This document shows, piece after piece, positions 1 to 10,988 of a DNA stretch of 64,000 nt. Source of the DNA: Zeus faber (Eukaryota > Chordata > Actinopteri > Zeiformes > Zeidae); the NCBI GenBank assembly GCA_960531495.1, contig OY482847.1:17025630-17089629 (forward strand), given 5' to 3'. Position numbers and translations under genes: made by a program. Position 1 is the stretch's first letter, and the number at the start of each line of letters is the position of its first letter. The notes beneath the pieces are model-generated. The model was not told where the DNA came from, made no database searches, and worked only from the letters and a program-made list of their open reading frames with translations.

Positions 1-200
1 TTCTTTGCAGCCCTTAATTTCCATTATAATTTGCTCCTGTCAGTCATATTCCCAGATTAATGGACTTCTTTAACGTCCAGACGGAATTTCTTGACATGTG
101 CAGTGCATTTCCAAATCTTTCCATAGGTATTAAAAAACATTGAAAACATATATAAATTAAACCCAAGTACTTATAAATGAGACAGAGTGAAAAAAAAAAT

Positions 201-282
201 ATAGATAGATAGAGAGATAGATAGATAGATGGATAGATGGATAGATAGATAGATAGACAGATAGATAGATAGATAGATAGAC

Positions 283-314
<32 letters not shown>

Positions 315-326
315 GATAGATAGATG

Positions 327-373
<47 letters not shown>

Positions 374-385
374 GATAGATAGATG

Positions 386-416
<31 letters not shown>

Positions 417-428
417 GATAGATAGATG

Positions 429-459
<31 letters not shown>

Positions 460-471
460 GATAGATAGATG

Positions 472-522
<51 letters not shown>

Positions 523-534
523 GATAGATAGATG

Positions 535-573
<39 letters not shown>

Positions 574-620
574 GATAGATAGATCGATGGACAGATAGAT
601 GGACAGAAAGACAGACAACA
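201..620. repeat. compound (GATA)n microsatellite
   Basis: About 400 bp of GATA units are broken at regular places by GATGATAGATAGATGG interruptions (near 313, 372, 414, 460 and 522), giving a higher-order spacing of roughly 42-62 bp. It creates two long Ser/Ile/Tyr/Leu open frames on the minus strand that are artefacts. It lies in the intron upstream of the first exon in the window. Confidence 0.95.
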
Positions 621-1017
621 GTGAATAATAAGGTTTTTTTTCAGATTTGGCGTATACTCCATGATTCATCAGAAGAGCTCAGGAGAAACCTGGATTAACT
701 CTGGTTTGTCTGATCTCGGAGCAGGAATGACAGTACGGTGGCAGATTCCTCTCATCCGTCTCGGAGATACATCCCCCGAGCGTTAGGGGTCAATGCCGTC
801 CGTGTGATCTAATATCCCCCGTCCGGCGCTTCAGTCACTGACAGCACCGCGGCTCTTTAGCATAATCCTGCATCGCCGGCCTCATAGACCGGCCAAGCGG
901 ATGCAGAAGAAGAAAGGCACAAAGACAGATAAATTATTGTCAATATATTCCATGTATCAGTTTGTTTAGTGTATATGTACCGTATGTGTTTCGTAACTAC
1001 ATCTGAAATTTCCTTAG

Positions 1018-1139
1018 ATCCGTACGACACCTCGTCCGGCTCCCTCCAGCTGATTTCTATAAAGCAGACGAATCAACCCAGCTACTCACACCCCGCGTCT
1101 TCTGACCGCAGCCAGGACTCGGTCATCGTGAATGGAGAG
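1018..1139 (+). CDS. kiaa1549: kiaa1549-like exon 1 of window
   Basis: The acceptor is tttccttag at 1009-1017 and the donor is gag|gtaac at 1139/1140. The exon enters in phase 1 (the first codon's first base lies in the previous exon) and ends on a full codon. It encodes [18 protein letters not shown] and ends in VIVNGE. It is the least conserved exon of the set by eye, so its call rests mainly on the splice sites and on the phase match to the next exon. A (CA)n tract of about 95 bp begins nine bases after the donor. Confidence 0.72.
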
Positions 1140-1146
1140 GTAACGT

Positions 1147-1244
<98 letters not shown>

Positions 1245-2684
1245 CTCCCTATCAGATTCACAAACTTGCATGGATACGTCTCTATTCCGCGCTTTATCTG
1301 AAAAGTCATGAATGGCAGGAAAGGAGACGCCGTAAGAAGATAAGATTTTCCTTGCAGGAAGGTCCTTGGCTCCAGTGTATTGTGCTGGATCTGTGCTTAA
1401 TTTGGCCAGGAGGTGAACCCTGCTGCACCTCCACGCTGTGTTGAATGAATAATAACTCCTCCATTAGACTGTCCTCCGAAATGTTGAAAGCAAAGTCGAG
1501 GATCTAGTTTTAGCGCCCGTCGATTCGCTGCGTTTAAGGCGTCGAGTGACTGTAATCTGAATAACTTTAATATGACGGTGTTCTGCGGCACAGCAAACGT
1601 TCTAATTGCTTTGGAAAAATGGAATATACCTTGAAATACGACAGACCAGTTGTAAGAGAACATTTTTGTCCTTAAAGTCCCAAATTATTATCCTGTCAAA
1701 AAGTGAGGAACCTTTCAGGAAAAAATGATAGTCATCATTTTTAAAGTTCACCCATTTACACAGTACATTACCCCTGGCCATCACCCTGGCCTGATGATTG
1801 CTGACACTTTTTACATTTTTGATAAATACATTTTTCTCTATTTCCGATTTTTGGAAAATTTGAACGATATGGTGAGAAACCTTTAAATTATTCAAACACT
1901 TTTACTGTATTTCTCCTTTTTTTTCAACCAAGGGTTCTATTCGCTTATTGGTGATTTTTATATCTAGGCATCTCTTTTACACATGTTTTAATGATGCTGA
2001 AGCAAATTGTTTTGTTTCAGATTTTCTTTATTCAAAACGCTTTCCTCAATAGAATTATTTTTTTCTTTCTAAAATCCTTGGGCAACATTACCACTAGCTC
2101 AAATGCATTTTTTTTTTTTTATATTTTATGCAACCCTCCCGCGGCTACCCCTTGCACTGACCTGTCTATCTCAAGCCGTTCCCCTTTACTTTCTAACTTA
2201 CTTTCCTGTTTAAAAAATATAATAATGATAATAATTATGATAAATGACCTAATGTAATGTAATATCCCCCCCTCTGCTGGACCCTCCGCGCAGGTGAACC
2301 TGGCCCTGAAGCAGAAGTCGGACATCGAGCACTACAGGAACAAGCTGCGTCTGAAGGCGAAGAGGAAAGGATACTACGACTTCCCCTCGGCCGACGTGAG
2401 CAGCAGCCAGGCGCTGGAGAAGCAGCAGCGGCACGTGCACGAGCGGGCGCCCGGCGAGCGCGGCCGCACGCTGGAGCCCGATGACGAGCGGGGTTCCACG
2501 TACGTCAAGTCCCAAAGGAGGTGAGGCGCCCGGGGGGTCGGGGATCAACGGTGGGGTCAGAGGGCAGCGAGGGGAATGTGGGGTTTGGAGAACTGTAAAA
2601 TGTTGTTTGTTTTTTTTCCACCCTGGTACAGTACACACAGTATATGTATAGATTATACTTATATAAATATATATTTTATACTTA

Positions 2685-2718
<34 letters not shown>

Positions 2719-5700
2719 TAGTTTTCTATTATTTTTATTTATTTTTTATTTTTATTGTCGGCTTAATCGGCTTTTTCAATTCAAATATTTTGCTGAATTC
2801 CTGTTTATTAATGTTCCTTTGCCTTTTGAATTCATGATCGGAACGCCCTGCTTTGATTTCATCTGTCAAAGCACTTTGTAAACTGTGTTTTTAAAGGTGT
2901 ATTTTATATTGCCAAGACAAGACAGGATATCACTTTATCAATCTCCCGGGGGAAATTCAGGTGTTACAGCAGCAGAAGAAGAACAATGCAAAAAAACAAT
3001 AAAAAAAAATATAATTATAATAATAATAATAAAATTACATATTTATATATTTATACATACACACATAAAAACAGAAGTAACAGGGAGCCGCACTTCTGCG
3101 TTTGACGGGTGCAATAAGAGAAGTACAGTTTGTTCTATAGTATATAGTACAGTATACTGTATACTGTATGTATATTGTATATAGTAAATTGTAAATATAT
3201 TGTATATAGTAATATTAAATAAATTGTAGTCAATTGTATAGTTAATTTATAAAGTAAGTAGTGCATAATGATAATAGCAATAATATGTCATGAAATATGC
3301 TGTGGTATTATATAACATGCTGCTATAGTACTGTATAATATATATATATATATGTATACGGAAGTTACCTTTCAATAAGTTGTATTATATGTTTAGTTTA
3401 ATTGAGATATCTGCAGGAGCCTGTCTGAATGGCGTGATACTCTCCCTGTTCCTCCTTAATAAGAGAAAAGATGATCCACTCCAAACTGGGCAGAGTTTGA
3501 ATTTATCACTAATGAAGGTCGATGGTCCAAACGCTGGGCGTCCCCATTGTCCAAATCAGCGTTTGAATGTTGGCCGGTGAAGGGATGAATGAGGTTTTTA
3601 TCTTGTAATCCACCATCTGGTGAGACAGATCTGGCACTTTCCAACCGTTTAAATACTGAATAATGTGCAGATCTTATGAGATACGTGTGAGCGTCCTCCA
3701 ACGGCTGAGGAGTAAACAGCTCGCTAATTGACATTCATTTCCATAATGGTTTTGTTGCTTCTAAATATCCCATTTTATTGTACCACACCGCCTTGCCTCG
3801 TCTAGTACAGTTTTTAAAATAATATCCAAAATGATGTTCCGCCAGAACTTTTATTATGTGCTTAGTCGTTCAGTAACAGGAAACTGATTATTATTCAAGA
3901 TGATTAAACCCCGCCTAAATATAGCTGCTTGACTTCCACTCGGTGGGGTATTTTCTTTCTTTGTTGAGGTCTTAGAAAGGCATGGAATTTAAATAAAAAA
4001 ACGATTGAATTAAACCATGCCCTTAAAAACACCCAAAAACCAGCCGAAATGTCTGGCTGATGCTCGTGTCATGTACGTAATGAGAGGCAGGGTGTCAAAG
4101 TTTATGGATAATAGTTGCATATTTGAAGTTAGAGCTATTCCTAAAAGTAGTTCCCCCGCGATAGCCGATATTTATCACATTTAAAACACAACCTGGTTGA
4201 TTGTTAATTATCTGAAGACACTGTTACTAAACCTATCATGTCATGTCATTTCAGAAAGCAATATCTTTGTCCCTCGTTTTTTCTTCCATTTCTAAAATGA
4301 GGGGCTTTTACGAGGATTTAAACAAAGGTGACAGAATGAATGAATGAAATCATTTGCCCACTGAACTGCATTTAAAGAAATAAAATGCAAATTCCAACTC
4401 CCTGAATAGACTCTAGTTGTTGTGACACAGTGTTTTAACACAGTATTAGATGCAAAAAAAAAAAAAAAAAAGGTTTCCCTCAATACCTTTCCTCAATAAG
4501 CCGTTAATATCCATCACAGCGTCACACTGTGCTGCCATTGCAGGCGCTGCCAGGCGGGGCAGCCGGCGTATCGCAGCGGGCAGAGCCTGAACAGCCCCAG
4601 CCCCGGGGGGACGGAGATCGACCTGCTGGTGATGAGGGAGAGGCCCCGGAGAGGCATCCCCAACAGCGGCTACGACGTGAGTCCCTCCACGCCGCCACGC
4701 TCGGCCGTCTTGAAATCACGAAAACGAAACAAAAACTAAAAAAAAAAAAACCCCGACTCGTGGGCGCCGGCGGCGTCCGGCCATATTTGTCGAAAAAACC
4801 CTCCGGAGGCGTCCGGATGTCGGGGTTCAGAACGTGCGCCCTGCAGGATCGATCATGGCTGCCGCTGAGTCTCTGTGCAGCCATGTGTGTGCGAGGCAGC
4901 TCTGACACACGCTGCCCAGGTGTGGATGGAGGAGTGAGGAGAAGAGCCTCCTTCATAATTTAGTGCGGGGGCTGATTGGCTTCTGTGGTATTGATATATA
5001 ATGCATTTCAGGAATCGCTGGGCTTCCCGTGTCTCCTCCGTTTTTTTTTTTAACTTTTTATATCCGCCGGTTTGATGCTGTTGTAGTGGACGCTGAGACG
5101 CCTCAGAACATCTCAGGCTGTAAGTGCTCCAGCGCCGGAACACGTGAACCTTTCAGAGGCTTCCTTTAGAAAAAATGCTTCTTAAATATTGTTGCATTCT
5201 ACTCAAATATACCAAATTATTATTTTCATATAATTTAAAACTTAATTTTGTAAATGTTTAAAAAATGAAAGGACTTCAAAGACAGCAGGGTGGTTTTGAT
5301 CCTGTAGTGTGTATATATACTGTATATTAGGGCTGGTCAATATATTGATTGAATATCGATATAATATAATACCAATATAATATAATATAGTATAATATAA
5401 TATAATATAATATAATATAATGTAATATAGTATAATATAATATAATATAGAATATCAGATAGAGATATTGTCTGGGATTTTGGTTATCGAGTAATATCGT
5501 GTCATATAATTTAATGTTGCTAATATACTTCAATGTTTTCTTTAAGGAGCATCACAGTAAATTAATGCTGTTTCCGGAACGTCACAGACTGATCCACCCA
5601 ACACCTCCACCTGCTTGTCCGTAGCATCCACATTACAAATGATTCGTTCTCTAATATTTTGTGTGTGTACATATCTGATGGAAGCACCGAAAGCCATCCG

Positions 5701-6998
5701 CAAAAATATTACCAGATGATCAGATAATCAGATTATCTATATCGAGGCATGGAAAGTGTGGAAAGCGGCTCAATCCACTCCGCTTTTGACGCCGTGTTTA
5801 AATTATAGTGAAGGCCTGGTCGTGGTTTGCCCGCTGCCCTTCCCTCTGAAAGGCGTCCTCGCCAAACGGATTACGGCGGGAGCGCCGTCCCCGCCGCCAT
5901 GTTGCAGCGGGGACTGATTTATGAGTCGCTCTCCTCCCGGTCTCCCTGTGGCTACGCGTTACTCACAGAGGAAGTAGGGCATTCCCTGAGCACGGCGGTC
6001 AGGAAGAAGACAGGGGCAGCGGGATAGGAACGGGGGGAAAATAAATGGTCGGAAGGGGGGGGTGGGTGAAGGGGTGGAGGTTCTCAGTTCGAGGAGTGGG
6101 GGGGGGGGTGATATTTCACGGTGAAGTCGGGGCCGCGAGGCACGGGCGCTGGACCTCGAGCGCTTTGCCGCAGTGCTTAATTACTCGCCTGTAACGTGTC
6201 CCCCCCCCCCCGCCGTTCCCTATCGCCAGTTAATCTGGAGAGCGAGACGAGGGGAGCGGAGACGGATTATTTTTTTCCGACGACTAAAGCTCGCTCACTT
6301 TCGGCGCGCGGCGTCTCGGGGCTCGGACTCGGAGCCCGTGTGGGGCGCCGCGGGGTCCAGAAGGCGCGGCTGCCCAACCTGAGCACCGCGGTGCGGCGGT
6401 GAGCACACCGCTGTTTCCTGCCGGCATGGCGGCGTTCATCCCTTTCTCGCTTACGTGAACTTACCGTGTTTGGAAATGTGTGGAAGACTTAACACGGATG
6501 TAGATTCTATTTATTTATTTATTTATTTTTAAATCTTTATAATGAGGGATATAGCGTGGACATGGCATTGGTATCTGGTAACGTTGGATCGTTTAGCAAC
6601 TATTTTCCCAGACAGAGGAAAAAAAACGAATAAATACCTTATTGTTCCCCTCGTTTCTACGACACGACCTTCAATCCCGACCACGCTCATTCCTGGAGGA
6701 AACAACTAGTCTCGGTATCACATCCCCATCCCGCCAACAAGACGAACGCCTCCTTCGATGCTAAGAAAAATCCATTACGCCGCCGTCAAACCTCATTATT
6801 AACAATAAAACCTTCCCGTCAGCGTGTTTCCTAGACCCAATAAGCCACTGATTATTATAAAGCCATATTAACAAAGCTCGTTCAAAGGGGATTAATGATG
6901 GTGCACGGTATGAAAGACCCGGGACTGTGCTGTCCAATTCTGACGGCAAAGCGCATTTTAAATGGGCATTCGGCCAATTGCGCGCGCACTCGAGAGGG

Positions 6999-7069
<71 letters not shown>

Positions 7070-8129
7070 GAGAGAGGTATGTTTGCTGAGGGGGGTTATT
7101 CCACCTGGGATCGTATTATTTGCACACGGCACTTCTGCACGTGTTTTTTTTAACGACAGGGCGTCCACCCCCTGCAAATCAATGCAAAACTAGGAGCCAT
7201 TTGTGTCCGTCATCTGGAGCACCAAGGGCACGGGGCGCAAAATCGAGGGGCAACGCTTGTTTCATGAACCTCACATTCATGGTGGAGGAATTGATCTCGG
7301 TCTGAGTTGCATAAGTGTGTTCAGAGTGAACACGATGTGCAGCATTCCATCAGGTCGGCAAACGGAGGTTTCATTTCCTGTCGGGGAGCCCAGCGGCGTA
7401 TTTCTACATGGCTTGAGATCCAACGAGGAACCTTTTTTTCCCGTGACGGCTATAAGTTACCGACGGACTTTGCCATCTGCGTTTGTCGTAGACCGAGCCC
7501 GAGCTGATCGAGGAGACCAACGTGGACCGCCTGCTGGGGCCCCGGGGCTTCCTGTACGGCCGGGCCGGGAAAGGCCACTCGGAGACGTCCACGCTGAGCT
7601 CGCAGCCCTCCATAGACGAGGTGCGGCAGCAGATGCACCTCCTGCTGGAGGAGGCCTTCAGCCTGGCCTCCGGGGGCCACTCCACGTCCGGGAGGCACTC
7701 CCACCACCACCACCACCCGTCCGCCAACGTGGGACCCTACAGCCCCGCCCCTCCGCCCCTGCCTTACACCGATGTGATCACCAGCGCCCCAGGCACGGTG
7801 AACCGCGGACGGGGAGGCCTGCAGTGGGTGCCGTCCTACGGCGCCGACGTGTACCAGTGCAGCCTTCCCAAACCAGTGAGTGGGAGGATACGAAAAGTCT
7901 AGGGTAGCGTTTCATATGTGACTTGCCCATCCTGAAATGACTTCCTCTTTCTTTTGAAGGCCTTTCGTTTCACCCAGCTCCCCGACATGGCCGTGGGCTC
8001 TCCTCCACCTCCTCTTCCTCCTCGCGCTGGCCCGCCTCCAGGAACTTCCTTAAGGCGGTACGGGCTGACGAATAAGACATACGACTTCGTACATGTGTGT
8101 ATATACGTATGTGTGTGTGTGTATATGTG

Positions 8130-8182
<53 letters not shown>

Positions 8183-10743
8183 GCTCACACATTAATATAA
8201 AAAATTTCCAAGCATTATAATCCTCCCTCACGCTCGCTAAAGTCACACTCTCTCACTCTCTGTCGCATAAGCAGTGCTATTATTTATTCACATCCAAATT
8301 CACATTCAGGGACAACGTTCACTCTGTAATGTGCTGTGGGTTGTGTGATTTTCGGCCCTGTATAAATTTGAATATTGAGCCAGTGCATTGAAAGATGCCG
8401 AGAATGTGAATTAGGGGCCATGCACTTTCTTATATGGAGTGTCTGCGCCCCCTGGTGGCAGAAACTCAGCATTACATGATTACGGCTACACATTTAAAAT
8501 CTTTGTCCACTTCAGATCATCATCTGACTTTGGGCCAAAGGGCAGGAGCTCTGAGGCGGCTGCTGATATGCAGGGTCAACATGAAAATAACACCTATGGC
8601 CCGACACCAAGTGCAGCACTACCATCTCTCACTGCAGAGCAGCCCCACTACTCAGGTGAGAGGGACAACATGGGATTCTTAATGATGTTTTAGAAAGTGT
8701 GTCGCCTATTGAATGAAAACTCAACCTTAAAAGGTGCGGTGTGTAAAATTTACAGAACGGATTTGGCAGAGATGGAATACAATATTCATAATTTTGTTTT
8801 AATTAGTGTATAATGGACATGAAAATAAGAATCATTGTGGTTTTTTTTTAACCTAAGAATGAGCCCTTTTTTATCCGCATAGGGAGCAGGTGCGCGTGCG
8901 ATCTGCGACCTCATCGCTGCTGTAGATGCCACTAAATTTAGAAGACTGCACCTTTAAACCTAGGCCTTGTGTTTTTTTTACTATTGGGAGTCAGTTCAAG
9001 TGATCAAAATCTATTAACTTGAGTCAGTGTTGAGAGAATAGCTTTAGCTGATAGACATGCATTGGGGCAAACGCAACCGTTGTGCAGGAGGTTTCAGGTA
9101 AAAAAAAAGTTGTAAAAATAGAGTTTTCAATTGAAACAAAAGATATGTATACTTATATTAGCAATGCAACCCCAAAATCCATATTTACATAATCATAGTG
9201 ATTATATCATCATTGTACCATCTTATGTGCCGTTAAAACACCAGTAACCCAGATTTGATATTATATTTTGTGATCCAGCTCTTCCTTCCTCCCGCGGTGC
9301 ACTTATCAGTGTTAGTCTCCGCTGTGTCCTCCACCAGGAAACCCCATAACAGCGGTGTACGCCATCCCGGCCAGCCGGCCCGGCTACTCAGAGTACCTTG
9401 TGTCCACGCCTCCGACCTCCTACCGCAGCCCGTCCTGGATGTCCTACCCTCCCGAGCCCGAGGACGTGCCGTCGCAGTGGGCAGAATCTGTAAGAGAACC
9501 GGGCTCCCTGGAGCCACGCCCGCTGAGGAAACCACCCCCCCCCCCCCCGCCGGTCCTCCTCAAGGGATAGGAACACAAGTTAGAGGGAGAAAAAAAGTTG
9601 ATATTTGAAGACTATTTCATGACAAACTATCTCAATATGCTTTCACAGAACGAAAGGTTGAAAAAGTAAACTAGGCCCCCGTCCGTCTCGCTGTGTCACA
9701 TACACAGAACGATGGCATACAAACATGAAACATGCTTATAATCACACGACTGCAAATAAAAGATGGAAACATTTTAAGGATGATACAGGTGGCAAATTTA
9801 GTTTTATTTACTAGTCAGCACACATGTTTTTACTTTACCCCTGGGCCCTGACGGTGATATCTCACATTTTTAGATTTTTGAATCAGAAATTTTCTTTATT
9901 TCCCGGTTTTGGAAAATTCGACCGATATGGTGTGAAACGCAACTTAAAACGCTCCTAACAATGGTCCTACACATCATTTTGCCATATTTTGTATCTGAAT
10001 CAATGACACTTCCGCCTTTTCTAATGGCATTAACACAATACAATTTAAATCACTGTAGGTATGTCTTATCATAATTGTCAGCGGGACCAGGAGATCATTT
10101 TGAGGTAGGCTTCTCTTCTCACCATATCGTTCCAATTTTCCAAAACAGGAAACATTATTTAAAAAATCTAAAAAGTGAACTATCATCAGGAAAATGCTCA
10201 GGCTGTAAGACTATTAACTGCCCTGCAACTCGATTTTATAGTCCTATATGGACAAAACTCACAAATGACACAATATGCTAAATGAATGTGTTTTGAACTT
10301 GCTTTGAAAAAAAAAATCTCAGTTACATTTGCGGAAGACCTAAAATCCGAAAGCACTTTGTTCTCGTCCAAAACGTGATCGTTTCGACCCTTGAGCAGGA
10401 TGGGGTGTCGGACCTTGTTTGTGCTGAACTTCTCCTCCGCCGTCGTCCATAAAAACATCTCGTCTGTCAGATCTGCTCTAACAAGTATAACTCCCCTCAT
10501 GCGCAGCCCCCCTCCCCGCACTGGATTCTCCTTGTTTGTATGGAATGTTGTCTTTATCCCTGTCTGTCTGCCTGTTTCAGCCAGATGCCTTCACACAGAA
10601 CCAGGCTCATTTAGAAACCATTTGCTGAACTGAGTTTATGGCCGCCGTTGAGTGGACTCAGCAAAATACCGGGGTAGTTGAGCACATTTTCCTAAATGAA
10701 CACCCACTGTGTTTTCCTTTCACTTTTTTAAAGTGTGATTTTG

Positions 10744-10786
<43 letters not shown>

Positions 10787-10940
10787 CATATTTTTTTATT
10801 ATTATAATTATAGTATTAATTACACAGCTACAAATCTTTTATATCCACTTTATAAAATTAATTGCTCCATTTATTGGAATTCAAACTATTTGTTTGAATC
10901 AAGAGTCATTTAGAAATCCTAGATTATCAACACCCCTCCC

Positions 10941-10988
<48 letters not shown>

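Noticed and set aside
157-669. 163-170-codon minus-strand frames rich in Ser-Ile-Tyr-Leu
   Set aside because: Translation of the GATA microsatellite in two frames; no start context or homology.
4522-4963. Paired 144-codon frames on both strands
   Set aside because: They run through exon 4544-4676 and past its donor; only the exon part is supported.
7203-7907. 234-codon plus frame across a kiaa1549 exon
   Set aside because: Wrong frame relative to the conserved [11 protein letters not shown] block and inconsistent with splice phases.
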